This document shows positions 1 to 11,624 of a stretch of 64,000 bases of DNA, one piece after another. The stretch is from Siderastrea siderea (lineage: Eukaryota; Cnidaria; Anthozoa; Scleractinia; Rhizangiidae): NCBI GenBank assembly GCA_964030785.1, contig OZ034967.1, positions 70,610,113-70,674,112 on the forward strand. The letters are read 5' to 3'. Below the pieces are notes generated by a model that was not told the origin of the DNA, ran no database searches, and saw nothing but the letters and a program-made list of their open reading frames with translations. A program made the position numbers and the translations under genes. Position 1 is the stretch's first letter; each line of letters starts with the position of its first letter.

Positions 1-180
1 GGAATAATTAACACAAGGCACAAGTGAGGAAAGAAATACTCGAGATACAGAGTACATGTTATGAAGCATCTTCGTAATGGCAAATACTCAAGTACCCCTC
101 AATCAAATCCCTTTGACGAGACGTGAATTTGAACACTGTTGAAAAGATGCTCAACATGTTGGCTTCTAATTACCTTATTA

Positions 181-1038
181 CATGAAATTTTCGCGACGCG
201 TTTATTTCACGATTTTGAGGTGCGCATATTTCGCGACACTTTAATTTTGCGAAAATTTTGTTTTGAATCACTTTAATTTCGCGTTTTTGAGTAAGACACA
301 ACTGTTTTCCGTGGCAATGTTATTTAACGTGTCCTTGAATTAAACAAAACGACTTAATCAAAGGTACAACAACGTCAAAATTAACAAAAACACAACAGTG
401 GGACTATAATAAAATATGTCAACAGTGACAAAAAAGCAGTTCTCACAATGTCCACAAGCAGTTCGTGCTTGTACATGAATGATTGGTCTTGAGACAATTG
501 ACCACAATATCCACTTACATTGAAAATTCCCTCCTACGGACTCCAAAGAAAAACGATGCCGCTCAGTAAAATAAGGCAGTTTAGAAACATACATATAAGT
601 GTCACGAGTCATTTGTGTAAATGTCTTGATATGGATCAACAGGCGGTAATACTTGTCTTCCAGTTATTACACCCTTTATTCCCGCTTCTTCCCATTCTTT
701 CACGACATGAAACCTCCCCGGTGCGCTGGTGAAAAAGTTATACATTTCCACCAACCAAGTTGCATGAATTGGTTTCAAAACCGATAGCACACGTTCGACA
801 TTCACATCTTCAAAGTTAACTCTACTATCCACTTGCTTTTGGACTTCTGCCGAACACCACGTTGCGCCGAACTTGTTCTTGCAAAATATCTTGCAATAAA
901 CTCATTCTTTCTTGATTATTGACATAATTTTCGCGCCATGTTTAATGTTCGCGGCACTTATTATTCGCGCCACTTTAATTTCGCGATTTCTTTTAAATCG
1001 CGAGATTCGCAAAATTGACGTGTTGCGAAAATTTCATG
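181..1038. mobile_element. Non-autonomous pogo/Tigger-like DNA transposon
   Basis: The ends are an inverted pair: CATGAAATTTTCGCGAC at the left and its near-exact complement GTTGCGAAAATTTCATG at the right. Each is flanked by TA (179-180 and 1039-1040), the target duplication of the Tc1/mariner/pogo group. Both ends continue into further TTTCGCG/CGCGAAA-rich sequence. A broken transposase tail lies inside on the minus strand (602-832). The interior is too short for a whole transposase, so the element is an internally deleted derivative. The superfamily call rests on the TA duplication plus the internal protein remnant. Confidence 0.75.
602..832 (-). pseudogene. Transposase C-terminal remnant, jerky/Tigger type
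   Basis: A 76-codon open stretch without a convincing ATG. The segment VERVLSVLKPIHATWLVEMY resembles the region after the DDE domain in jerky/Tigger (pogo-type) transposases, where a K-P-x-H-A-x-W-x-V-E-x-Y motif is followed by a GW/EW..AGI segment; here the latter reads KEWEEAGIKGVITG. No catalytic aspartates are present, so it cannot be an active enzyme. It lies inside the TA-flanked element at 181-1038 and probably records its ancestor. Family assignment is by recalled motif only. Confidence 0.5.
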
Positions 1039-1152
1039 TAATGCGGTACTTGTAAACCTTTTGTTGCATTTGCATACTACAGTAAACTGTTGAACAGTTA
1101 CGCTGAGTTTTGTTTATTAAAATAAAGTTTGGAGTAATAATCCCTATTGCTC

Positions 1153-1238
1153 GTCAGTAAAACACCGACTCCAGGTGGGCGGTTCGGTTAGGTTTAACCA
1201 ACTCGCACCTGGACCCGACCCCGACTCATTTTACTGAC
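1153..1238. repeat. Short foldback (inverted repeat)
   Basis: GTCAGTAAAA (1153-1162) is the exact complement of TTTTACTGAC (1229-1238), and CCAGGTG (1171-1177) of CACCTGG (1206-1212). The stretch can form an interrupted hairpin. The identity of any parent element is unknown. Confidence 0.55.
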
Positions 1239-1379
1239 ACCCTATTACTCCCTAAATCTTTTCCTTACTTTGTCTATTTTCGTATAATAGACACTAACTA
1301 TTACACCTACATGGGTAAAATAAAATCGCTCAGATCTATTTTAGATCTATTTTAGATCTCTTTGAGGCTTTGGCAGGCA

Positions 1380-1690
1380 CATCCCTTAAGTGTTCCTTTT
1401 GCAGACTGTAGGCATTAGCTCGTTAGAACAGCGTAGGAAGTTTCAGGCCCTAGTCCTTGTGTATAAACTATATTCAAGATTTCCTTAATCTTAAAATAAG
1501 TAGTTATAATTAAGGGGGTCGGGAACTATTTTGGAGTTGCCTAGGTGTAATTTGGAATGGCGCATAAGTCTTTCTTTTATCGCCACATGATATGGAACTC
1601 GTTACCACCATTTGTAACGGACGCTAAGGATCTTCCAACTTTTAAACGTTACTAAGTAAATACTGGAAATGTAGATAATTCATTTTAATC
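1380..1690 (+). pseudogene. LINE reverse-transcriptase 3' remnant
   Basis: Around 1560-1652 one frame reads HKSFFYRHMIWNSLPPF followed by TFKRY. This matches the pattern at the C-terminus of many non-LTR retrotransposon polyproteins (FFYR...WNsLP...FKr). The upstream 180 bases are broken by stops and no RT core is visible, so this is a 5'-truncated, decayed copy. The clade (CR1/L2-like or other) cannot be fixed from so short a piece. Confidence 0.55.
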
Positions 1691-2003
1691 TGAAATTATG
1701 AAATGTTACTGATACTTTTTATTCAATTTTAATAGAAACCATCTGACAGTTTTATAGGCAAATATTTTATAGCATATTTATATAGATATTTATTTATTTT
1801 TAATTTTTTTTATTACTTTGTGTTCACGTACGTTTTAACGAACGCTTGCGCTCCTAAATGTTGCGTGGTGTAATAAAGTATATTCAAGTATATTTACGAA
1901 TTAAACTTGTTGCTCTGCACCATACTTGCATTATCGTTCCTTAACGTTGTACTTGAAGTTGTACAGTGTTGTGTGAAAGTGTTTAAGCACCTTACTCTTG
2001 CTA

Positions 2004-2490
2004 ATTTTCGCGCGTACTTAATTTCGCGAAAATTCGTCAGCTGTATTTCGCGTGTATCAATTTTCGCGATTCCAGAAAAAAAAAGTAAACAAAAGTGTAT
2101 TTATATTTTGCGGTTTTGCCATTGCTTTGGTCTCCATAACCCTGATCTGAGGGCCCCGTTTCACAAAAAGGGCATTTTCACAAATTATACCCAGTGGACA
2201 GAACAAGAACAAATTACTCTTAAATTATAAAAAAACAACAACAACAAAACGGCCGGATAAACAGGGAATCGGAGGAAGAGTGCTTGTCGAAAGAAGACCA
2301 GAATGATGTATTTTATAAAATAATAGTTTTAATTCAGAACAATTACCAGCAAGCCCGTAGCTCATAAATTTACAACTCATGTATTTTCTTATAAAGTATG
2401 GTCCTAAAATTCGCGTGTTTAATTTTCGGGCTCTCTTTTGCGATTTTTTCCAAAACTCGAAAAAAAAAGAAATGAAGTACGCGTGAAAAT
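2004..2490. mobile_element. TA-flanked MITE with TTTCGCG-rich ends
   Basis: The left end ATTTTCGCGCGTACTTAATT pairs with the right end GAAGTACGCGTGAAAAT (one mismatch in the outer 16 bases). TA flanks both sides (2002-2003 and 2491-2492). The ends are rich in TTTCGCG like those of the 181-1038 element, so the two may be related. No coding capacity is visible inside. Confidence 0.65.
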
Positions 2491-2526
2491 TATTAAGAAA
2501 GAGGGCAACTTTCAACTAGCGAGGGT

Positions 2527-2546
2527 GGGGGGGGGGGGGGGGGGGG
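2527..2546 (+). repeat. Poly-G tract of 20 bases
   Basis: Twenty consecutive G residues just right of the 2004-2490 MITE. Such tracts can form G-quadruplexes and are error-prone in sequencing, so the exact length is uncertain. Confidence 0.85.
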
Positions 2547-3313
2547 CTTGTATTCATATGGTGGGGAAGGGGTAAGATTAGGATATTGTTTCTGAGGACC
2601 TCGGGAACCTGGGCGGGAGTAACGTTGATCGTGGTAAAAAAATAATCCCACTTGTTAGCCAGTAGTCAAAAACCCTTTTCATTTCACCTACCAGTTATCA
2701 GGTAAATCACATTAAGAGCACACAAAATTATGTGGTGTGGTCTCCTCTTTTACGCTGTGGTTGTAGTTTTCGGGATTCAATCGACCCAGCGAATAATTAG
2801 GTGCTTTAAATAATTCATTGTGTGAAATGTGAAGAAATCAACGCTTGAGTTTATTTCTATACGTTTCAATATAGGTTTCAATATGTAGGGAAACACCATT
2901 AGAATCTTTTAGAACATTTGTCTTTTAATTTCGTTTTTGAAGGTATTAACCAAAAAATAGCTTTCTTTTCTACTAAGCTGTTTTCGTAAGTGGCTCGCTT
3001 ATGAAAATTTCAATATTGTTATCAGGTAATCAAGATGCAGACGAAACACTGATTGCGACAACACACAAAACAGAAGCGACCACGAACGGCCGTAGAATCT
3101 TGCTGTCTTTCTTGACTTGTGATCAAATATCTGAGCACGAAACTAGGGATTCATTCCAACTCTCTCTCTCAAAACTGCATGAATTTGATATTTTAGGGCA
3201 TTGAATTCCTAACTAGGGTAAAGTCTAGAAATACGTCTCGACCGCTGGAACGTTGGATTGTGAGTTGGTAATATCATTCTCTATGGTGGATTGATTTTGT
3301 GTCAAGAGTAAAC

Positions 3314-5173
3314 ATGGGGCAAGCAGAGAGCAAAAGGTGCAGAGTCTGTGGTACGAGATTAAATCCCAAGAAAAAACAGGACATGGAACAGTCGTTGTGT
3401 TCCAGGTAAGTATTTACTTTGAATTGAATTTATATTTTTTTCATGCGTATCGACTTGAAACAGTTATTTCAGTGATTGAAATTAAATCCATTTGTACTGT
3501 AGGTAACAATTATATTAACTCGTTTTCAAGAAAGGGAAATTTGCGATGTTTGATGTAAAACCCGAGACAAAATTCGCTTGAATTTGTAAATGTAGTGCTT
3601 TTGAGGGAGACACTGAATTACTTGCTTTGAATCTCGCAAGTCCTTTACTTAAAATTTGAACGCCTGGGTTTTAGCGCAGCAAAATAATTAGCTTGTTGCT
3701 TGTAGCCAGATTTAAATTCGAAAAGTTCGTTTTTAACACATCATATCTTGTTGTATGTGGTATAAAAGCGGCGGGATCATCTAGCTGTATCGAAATTTCG
3801 AAAACAATCGTCAGCAATTCATTGGAAAGGTGTACGGAAATTTATTTTCTGATAGCTCGTGAAAACAGTGAGATTTGAAGCTCGAGTTGATCTTTAACTC
3901 GAGACCAAATCAAGACATTTTATCAGAAAAATTCGACGTTGGTAGAAGAAACTCTTGGCATAATTTTGTGATATTTAGAACCATCAGGAATGTATCTTCA
4001 TCGCCAGTCCTCGATTGTTTTTCCAAAAATCTGAAACGGAGAATTACATCTTCGCATGATGTGAATATTTAATTACTTCTTTCACTATAGCGAAAAATCA
4101 TTGTTATTGCAAATTGTGTTTGAATGAAAAGGATTATGTAATCTGTCCTTACTCAACACAAGTTAGTATTTTAATAATGAGTGATCGCAGGGAAACATAA
4201 TGGAGCTTTTTACACTCCTCTGCTGGGCAAAATGAAAGAGAAGGAACTTTGAAAATTTCTCTCTGAACGGTTCTGAATCTGAATTTTAGATTAGGGTTGT
4301 TTATAGACTTTTTTGTACTTTTAATTATTTAACACTTGCTTAAAACAAGTAACAGATGGCAAACCGAGTATGGTAGATTGAATGTAGAACACAGATTCTC
4401 ACATTAACAGTAGACTGGAATCGTTCGGGGTTGTAACTCGTTTATAGTTCTAAGTAGTTACGCTACAACCTAGGCGAGTGGTTTTGCGAGCAAGCCGAGT
4501 TACAGCCAACAAGGGGCTAAGTTTCTAAAGAAACTGTGATGCTGCGTCGGTGGGGAAGTGAAACACAAAACTTTGGATTTATCAACTGAGTTGACAAAGT
4601 AATAGACGACCGTAAAGAGATTAAAAGCTGACGTTTCCTGCCTTCGCCCTTCGTCACAGCAAATTATTGGATTTGCTTTGACGAAGGGTTAACGCTCGAA
4701 ACGTCAGCTTTCAATCTCTTTAAGGTGGCCACTGAATTTACCGAGTTATAGCTAAGCTGTGGACCTGAAATACTCGTTTCTTTTTGCGGACAGAAGGGAT
4801 ATGTACGCCACGTCCCTGAATAGCTTGTTATAGCGCTATTTGGTTGGCTTCTAAAAGCAGGTGATTTTGGAAAATGGAAACCTTAAAATCAAACTGAACC
4901 TTCTACATTGTAGAATATCCCATCAAATTTCTTCCATTACGGAAACGTATGCGCGTAGAGGGCAAGTGATTAATATTTGAGTATTATATTTTTCACAGTT
5001 GTAGAAAAAAAGGTGCACAAGCCGTGTGGGAGAACAGATCACTGGTCAAGTCTTTCCTCTTTGGAGGAGGAAAAGCCGAAGGAGACAAGAACAAGACAAA
5101 GAAAGAGAAAAAGAAGAAGAAGAAGAAAGGTCGACTGAAGAAACTCAGGAAGATGAGGAAGAAGAACAAATGA
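3314..5173 (+). CDS. Small myristoylation-signal zinc-ribbon-like protein, two exons
   Basis: The model joins 3314-3405 and 4999-5173. The donor is CCAG|GTAAGT and the acceptor TTTTCACAG|TTG, with the reading frame kept, giving 88 aa. The start MGQAESK fits an N-myristoylation signal (Gly2, Ser6, Lys7). Cys9-x2-Cys12 and Cys29-x2-Cys32 form a four-cysteine, zinc-ribbon-like core; Cys32 is only completed by the splice. The last ~35 residues are strongly basic, with a run of lysines and the ending KKLRKMRKKNK. Together this suggests a membrane-tethered basic adaptor or nucleic-acid/phosphoinositide binder, which is inference. I do not recognise a family. The ATG has AAC before it and is the first Met in the open frame. 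The intron is 1.6 kb. Confidence 0.6.
4570..4735. repeat. Foldback repeat (hairpin MITE)
   Basis: An arm at 4613-4636 (AAAGAGATTAAAAGCTGACG then TTTC) pairs with 4698-4722 (GAAACGTCAGCTTTCAATCT then CTTTA). An inner pair of CCTTCGTCA/TGACGAAGG-type sequence surrounds a short loop. The segment CGCTCGAAACGTCAGCTTT is one I associate with abundant anthozoan repeats (recollection). It lies in the intron of the 3314-5173 gene. Confidence 0.65.
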
Positions 5174-5850
5174 TCCGGCCGTGCAAGTTTCCTTGTGGCT
5201 AATAACTAGACTTTTCTTTTTATTATGATTGTAAAATGTAGTTAAGATGTCTCGGAATAGCGTAACATTGTAGATAATTTGACCTTGATATTCTTAGTTC
5301 TAACCCAATACAAGAAAAGTAGCGACGTCCTTATTTGTACTTAATTTCGCGATATCGACAAGCCAACATTTCGTGGGGAGTTAAAGAATACAAAATGGGA
5401 AAAGAGCATTAATTTCGAAATATGTCAACAAAATTCGAATTTGATAAGACTTTAGAGAGGTAATGAACTATCACCATATACCGTACAAGCTATTAATATC
5501 AAACAAGAAAAATGTTCATATTGATCACTGTAGTAGGGACATTCTGGTAGAAGCTCCAGAAGAAAGTGATTCAGAAAAAATGGATAGCTAGACAACATAG
5601 AAATGGAACTTTCTCTCAACATACATGAGGCTTTTTTTTCCATTTTCGTTAAATATGTTTAGGTTTTATCTTGTCAATGGGGGCGTGGTGGTGTAGTGGA
5701 AAGCGCGTTGTAAAGTTGAGGGTATTAAATTTTGCGAGGTTTTCTTTCGCGAGAGAATTTCGCCATTTTTTTTTTTCAATTCGTGAAAAGACGCGCGAAA
5801 ATAAGTGCGAATAAGATAGTTCCTCATCATGTCCGGCGCATAGTTTTCAG
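5174..5850. other. Intergenic stretch, no gene seen
   Basis: A+T-rich sequence with TTTCGCG patches near 5343 and 5750-5800, probably remnants of TA-flanked elements like those at 181-1038. GTGGTGTAGTGG near 5690-5701 resembles a tRNA A box, but no B box follows. Open frames here start at non-ATG codons and show no protein features. Confidence 0.5.
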
Positions 5851-6456
5851 GTTTAACGCGGACAGGAGTTTTCTTTTCAGTCATTTGTTGCTAGAACAGT
5901 AGAAAAAATGTTATTATCCTGGAAAAGAAATACAAGAAGCTTAGAAATTATCATATATAACAGACCGAGCGCTAGGAGGAGACTGGAAACTAGACTTTTA
6001 CAAGGCTTTGCTCTCAAAATCGAGCCGTAAGACCCTACCTCAGGATTTGGATAGTGGCTATAAATAAACACCTACGCAAGAGAAAATGAATACTGATTTG
6101 TAAGGCAGTATTTTTGGTAATGACGAAAATGTCGAATTTTGGCCTTTTTGAGAATTCCTAAAAATTTCTCGTACAGATTTTCATTTTCTTTCGCATACGT
6201 GTTTATTTATAGCCACTTTCCAAAGCCTGAAAATTTGAGGTAGGGTTTAACGACTAGATTTTGAGAAAAGTACCCTGAAAAAGTCTAGTTTCTAGTCCCC
6301 TCCTAGCGCTCGGTCTGTTCTAAGCGTCTCGTATTTCTTTTCCAGGAGTATAACAACCGTTTAGGCAACAAATGACCAAAAGAAAACTCCTGTTGGCTTT
6401 AAACTAAAGATTTAAAAAGGTTATTTATTATATGGCTGAACTCGTCCGCGTTAAAA
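5851..6456. mobile_element. Long-arm foldback element, copy 1
   Basis: Arms of about 250 bp converge on a central spacer. Key pairs are CAGGAGTTTTCTTTT (5863) with AAAAGAAAACTCCTG (ending 6392), and CAGACCGAGCGCTAGGAGG with CCTCCTAGCGCTCGGTCTG. A short outer pair TTTAACGCGGAC/GTCCGCGTTAAA (5852-5863 with 6444-6455) extends the symmetry. A second copy with the same order lies at 59331-59987. No transposase is encoded. Confidence 0.75.
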
Positions 6457-6749
6457 AGGAACTTTCTGATTGGTTTCCTGAGCGATCCAAATTTTCCTAT
6501 ACGGATCGCTTAGATGGACCGCTCACGAAAAGATCGTACTAAATCGTGTTTTGGAACAATTTTAGAGGAGAGGACAGTTGTGGTTTGAAGTAAAAACCTT
6601 GCTTCCTTGCTTTTAAGATAGGCAAAACCCTCTGCGAAAGTGACATTATGAAAATCGTTTGTTCCCTTCTTTTGTCTTTGTAGCGCGCGCTAAGTAAAAC
6701 AAATACGCACTGCTGTTCGCAAAATTGTAAAGAGCCATAATAGATCATT

Positions 6750-6893
6750 TATTGAACTAGCTTGTTCGGTCCGAATTGGGAAGATATTGGACTCGTTCTT
6801 TTTGTGGAAGTTTATGGTCCTCGCCTTCGGCACGGTCCATAAACTTAAAAAAAAAGAGGAACTGGACCAATATCTTCCAAATGCTAGTTCGAT
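6750..6893. repeat. Hairpin MITE
   Basis: A near-complete palindrome: GAACTAGC pairs with GCTAGTTC, GGGAAGATATTGG with CCAATATCTTCC, and AAGTTTATGG with CCATAAACTT. The 18-20-base loop contains CGCCTTCGGC. It has no coding capacity. Palindromes of this design are common MITEs in anthozoans (recollection). Confidence 0.65.
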
Positions 6894-7356
6894 AGCATAT
6901 ATCTGTCTCTTCTGAAATCTGTAGTAATCCACCTTAATCCATCACAGGGTACTTAACAATTCTTCTACGAGCACGCGTTGGATATCAGGTGATAAATAAG
7001 CGATGTTTTCAAAATAACGGTCAGACCCGCTCAAAAGTGTAGAAAGACAACTTTCTTTCTTTAGTTTTGCTAGTTTCGTTAACCTATACAGCTATAAAAA
7101 ATGCGCAGCCCACCATACAAACAGAATGGTAGGCCTGTGGTCTGACCTTTGAAATAGGTTGCATCTCTTGCGAGGACACGTGACTCCGTCTGCCCACTTC
7201 TTGTGCATACTTTGCGATTAAGCGGTTGTCAATTGATATCGTAAAACCAAAACCAAAGTCGAAAGCTTGTGACTTAGTTAAATTTTTAGATCCTGAGAAA
7301 GGAACTTTGTTTTGTTTTGACTTATTATGACAGGATCAAGCAACATTTTTTTCACT

Positions 7357-7523
7357 AATCATAACTATAACAAAATTCTCGAATCTTATTGGCGCTCACC
7401 AGCCATGATTTGAGCATTAATAGGACAGTAGGACAGTGTAATCATAACTATAACAAAATTCTCGAATCTGATTGGTTATCACCAGCCATGATTTGAGCAT
7501 TAATAGGACAGTGTAATTGGACA
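7357..7523 (+). repeat. Tandem duplication, two 83-bp units
   Basis: AATCATAACTATAACAAAAT starts one unit at 7357 and the next at 7440. Both continue through TCTCGAATCT, CACCAGCCATGATTTGAGCA and TTAATAGGACAGT. The copies differ at a few sites (TTATTGGCGC versus TGATTGGTTA), so the duplication is fairly recent. Related TGGACAGTACGCGTCA motifs follow to ~7565. Confidence 0.75.
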
Positions 7524-7702
7524 GTGTACGCGTCATGCCTAAGTAACTGGACAGTACGCGTCAGAGCGCGCGCTCTAATGGATCAGTTACACTTGAATAA
7601 GTTCTTTTTTACGTATCTCGCAAATAAAACTGTTTTTTAATTCCTTCTCCGGTACGTTTTATCCTGTTTCTTCCTCGAATTTTGTTATAGATATGATTAC
7701 TT

Positions 7703-7845
7703 GGTAACAGGACTTCGTGTCGTCCAATTCGGTCTGTAATCATTCTCGTGATTAAACAAATCGGACTCCCGCTACGCGGTCGTCCGATTTCGTTAATCAC
7801 TCGTATGATTACAGACCGAATTGGACTCCACTCAGTCCTATTACC
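7703..7845. repeat. Perfect-stem foldback
   Basis: CCAATTCGGTCTGTAAT (7724-7740) is the exact complement of ATTACAGACCGAATTGG (7808-7824). The stem continues inward (ATTC..CGTGATTAA/TTAATCACTCG, AATCGGAC/GTCCGATT) and outward (GGTAACAGGAC/GTCCTATTACC). The loop is ~15 bases. Open frames spanning it are by-products of the repeat. Confidence 0.7.
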
Positions 7846-9736
7846 ATTATTAATAAAACCAAAGTAATTACTCCGACCAATCACATCAGACACAAGCAAC
7901 ACTACGAGCCAATCAGAACTTGAAGCAAATTGTGTAACAGGTGTCAAGGGCAGGAAAACCCGTGCAGGTAAGTCACGACTGGTTTTGTACTGATTGCCTG
8001 GGAAAGTGGCGCGAATTTTTTCAACCAAACACAGAGTGAGGTGAAGCAACAACAAAACAACTGCAAATTACTTTCGAAACTCGCATGAAAACTTCTGCAA
8101 CTCGCGACGCCTTCTGAGTTCTGATCACTTTGATTAACTTCAAACTCAGACGCATGTTGGAGGACGTTTTTCATCGTTCGCCTACACAATGCAATTGCGT
8201 CTCAATGTTGTTTCCTTTTGTATAAGCGCATGCAGTACTGCATTGAAATGAATTTGTTGTAAATTGCGTCGAACTTTCATCTGCTTGCGAGTCCGTGTGG
8301 CCGTGGATCACAGATCTCCATAAGAACGCATTTTCAAACTTGCATTGACTTGCGCCTCCCTTTTTCCAGGGCTGTGGGCCTCGTCACCAGGTATCCGCGT
8401 TGGTGTTTTTTTTTTTAACCGTGAGATAGTCCGCCTTAATGAGGCAGAGTATCTTAAGGTATGGATTGCCCTCCCCCATTCGATAGCTGTTTTCAGATCG
8501 GAGTACGAAACTGAGTACGACTTTCGAATTTCAAACCATTGACGTTTCCAGAAACCTCACTTCTTCGTATTGTTTACCAGTAGAGAAGGAAGCTTCAGGA
8601 ATGAGATTGCCATGTGATGTGATAATGTGAAGCCTGCAAACCGGAATTGAAAGTCGTACTCACACTTAATCTCCTACTAAAATCTTAAGTTCCCTAGTGT
8701 TAATTTCAAACATCCTTTGCTAACTGAATCATTCAAATCCCGAGACTTGTGTGCAGGCCTAAAGTATAGCTGCGATTACTTAGGATGCCTTGTGTTCAGT
8801 TTGATCAAGTTCGAACCCACACTGAAGTGAATGCAAGTTTGTCATCCTTTGCCACCCAACAGGTTGACGCAAGTCTTTCGTGTAAGCATGCGCACAAGAC
8901 CGCCTTGAAATGGCTTCTTCGCTTGTGGTCCGTATGGCCACCCATGGTAATTTGAAATTACGAAACATGCGTTCACTTTTGACTCCTTTTCGCCTGGGCG
9001 TGTCGTAGGCTTGGCGGGACATGGGAGAAATATACTGCGGCATGCGCCCTCTTTTTCACAAATATTGAAAAATTCAACGGGAGGCGTTGTCCAAAAACAG
9101 CAAAGTGATATCACGATTATGATCCCAGTTAAATAAATAAATAAATAAAAGTTAAAGGGGCTATGTTACGTGATTCTGCATTGTTCGGTCAATCCAGTGC
9201 TAAATAAGACAATATAGCTTTGCTCAGATGCAAAATACTCCTCGAAAACCAAGAGGAAGGAATCAAGTGAGAAGAAATAACAAATTTCTTCCTAGACACA
9301 TGGATGAACTCGAAAACAAAATAGCCCTCGAGGCTTCGCTTCTGTTCTTTTCGCTTCCCGAGGTATTGCCCAGACCGCGGGGTTGACGTTCGTGTGTGCC
9401 TCTTGCTTTTGTGCTTCTCGAGTTGACCAACGCTTCCAACGTATATGAAATCTTTTAGGAGACAATTAAATGATGACCATGTTAGGCTAATTTACAAAGA
9501 AAAATTATAAAAAGAAAAATAAATAATAAATCTTTCTTTCCAACGCCCCATCGTTATCTATCAGCGATTAGATAGCGATGATGAGCCAACCACATTCGCG
9601 TATGCTATAAAAACACTGTAAATTTGACAGATAGAAAATATTTTGTCTGTGCCTCCACAGCAACTAGTTTTCACAGGCGAAAAGAAAAGGGCGCAAGAAA
9701 AATCGCCGATGTTTGTTACGGCCTATTTCTTATTAA
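7846..9736. other. Intergenic stretch, no gene seen
   Basis: There is an inverted pair GAGTACGACTTTCGAATTTC (~8511) / GGAATTGAAAGTCGTACTC (~8642) and an (AAAT)n run at ~9130-9150 that may be a retroelement tail. The minus-strand open frames at 8780-9114 lack recognisable motifs and plausible splice context. Confidence 0.45.
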
Positions 9737-10906
9737 GGGAACGGTCAGCATTTATCGCCGTGGGGGGGGGGGGAGGGGGGGGGTGAAGAGAGGTTCAGAG
9801 GATTTTGGTTTGAAACCAGGTTAAGATATCTGATCCCCCCTCAAGCAACTGTCGTATTTTCATGCACCCCTAAATAACACTCAATTCCCTGTACACCCTC
9901 TCCCTCCCTCACCGCTTAGCACCTCAACACACCAGTCATGTCCTCCTTGGTCGATGTTTTTCAGTTCTTATATTACGCGCGCGCCATGAAATTTACGAGC
10001 TATTATGGAGATAAATCTTTGGAAACTTATCATCGGTGACGTCAAATTTGACAAACCCCCTATCTGTCATACCATAAGGGACCCGTCGTTATTTATCGGG
10101 GGGAGTTCCCTCGATATCGAGATGAATTAAAGGGGGGATCACTCAGTTATGGAAAGACAGATAGTGGGGTTTGTCAAATTTGAAGCCATCGTTCCTGGTT
10201 TTCATCTTGTAGCATGATGATGCGTTTTATGACGGAGATTTATGCCCATAATAGCTAATAAATGTAGCGCGTAGCAGTTTTAGATGTCATTCCAGCCATT
10301 CCAGAAAACCCTAATAAAAATTTCTCAGGGGACCATGCCCCCGGTTTCCCCTTTCCCCCTATAGTCGGTTTGCCCCCGGTTCCCCCTATAGTCGGTTTGA
10401 AGATATTATGCATTGCCTTTGCCCTTCTCATGCACTCCAGCTTCCTCAGGCAAGCTGCAGGCTTTTGCCATCGCAAACGTTTTGGATCTGGTACAAACAA
10501 GGCGCGAAAAACAGTTTTTGCTGATTCCACTGACAAATAATTGCAATATCTGTCAAATATGAACTTACCATACTACAGAAAGGATTTACTGAGTAAAACT
10601 GAGGATTGTTTGTAGTTTTCTACACATTTGTGTCTGAATTTTCCGGCAAACGTTCGAGAGAAATGTATGGAAAACGTACGTTGGCGTGGTGTAAGAAATG
10701 AGAACGTCGACCGAGAGGGAATTGGTGAGGAGTGGGGTTGAGGGGTTACAAGGAATTATGCTGTCCATTTGGAGGGGGGGGGGGTGGGGGTGCATGAAAA
10801 TTTGACAGTTGTCTTTTAGGGGCGAATCAGATATTTTAAGCTGGTTTCATACCACCGCCATCTCCTCCCCCACCCCCTGCCTGGCGGTAAATAATAACTG
10901 GTCCCT
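9737..10906. mobile_element. TIR element with poly-G subterminal blocks
   Basis: The left end AGGGAACGGTCAGCATTTATC, followed by GCCG and a long G-run, pairs with the right end (complement reads AAAGGGACCAGTTATTATTT then ACCGCC). The similarity continues ~130 bp inward through TTTCAAACC, AGATATCTGAT and TTTTCATGCACCCC. TTAA lies at the left border and TTAG at the right, which would suit a TTAA-duplicating group such as Kolobok. The superfamily is uncertain. An inner palindrome (GTCAAATTTGACAAACCCC near 10031 and its complement near 10174) and a solo end-like piece GGGACCCGTCGTTATTTATC (10079) suggest nested copies. Confidence 0.6.
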
Positions 10907-11384
10907 TTAGCCAATTGAAACTTTCGTAGAACCTTGGGTGGAGTCGACATAGAAGGGCAAACACACGCTTGAGACTTGTGGTTCCAACTGCGTGCAATGT
11001 CAGGAAAAAAGGCGAGTAGAATTTAAAAATTCTACTACTCGTAAAAGGTCTACTCGTGTTTTTCCCGACATTGCACTCCAAAAATATTTTCGAAAGTTGG
11101 GCCTTGGGAAGAAAAATTTGTGCTACGGAAAAAATGAAAAGGATGACAGAGCATAAGAGTAACGCAAGTATTGATGAACAGTGGAAAATTCGAATATATT
11201 TTTTATCGTAAAAATGTGGGGTTTTTTTTGTTTTTTGTAGCAGCGACAGCAACGAATATTCCTACTAGTTTATACTAAGTTAATCAGACACACTTTCACG
11301 TACAATCACTGTAAAGCTATGTTATATCGAAGGAACGAAGTAAATAAACGTACAAAGGTAAGATAAAACATATTATGTGAAATA

Positions 11385-11618
11385 GTCCATTTTACAGTTG
11401 TGTGCTGAGTGACCTGGCCTTTGAGTGGAAGCGAGGCAGGAGTTGACCTGGCTTTGACACAAATCCTCCTGCTTTTCATATGTAAGTATAAGTTAGTTAG
11501 CGTCAGAAGAACATGATTTACATGTGAAAAGCAGAAGGATCTTTATCAAAACAAGGTCAACTCCAACCTCACTTCCACACAAAGGCCCGGTCACTAAGGA
11601 TACAACTGTAAAATGACC
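11385..11618. mobile_element. 234-bp foldback MITE, TA-flanked
   Basis: Arms of about 107 bp form an inverted pair covering almost the whole element. GTCCATTTTACAGTTGTGTG pairs with the complement of the right end (GTCATTTTACAGTTGTATCC). Both arms contain GGAAGYGAGG and TCCTYCTGCTTTTCAYATGT. TA flanks each side (11383-11384 and 11619-11620). No coding capacity. Confidence 0.75.
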
Positions 11619-11624
11619 TATTAA

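Noticed and set aside
3001..3204. 67-codon ATG frame upstream of the small zinc-ribbon gene
   Set aside because: No motif, no splice signals and no link in frame to the downstream exon; could be a 5' UTR frame at most.
7609..8055. 148-codon minus-strand frame
   Set aside because: Half of it is the 7703-7845 palindrome, and the encoded peptide repeats in inverted form.
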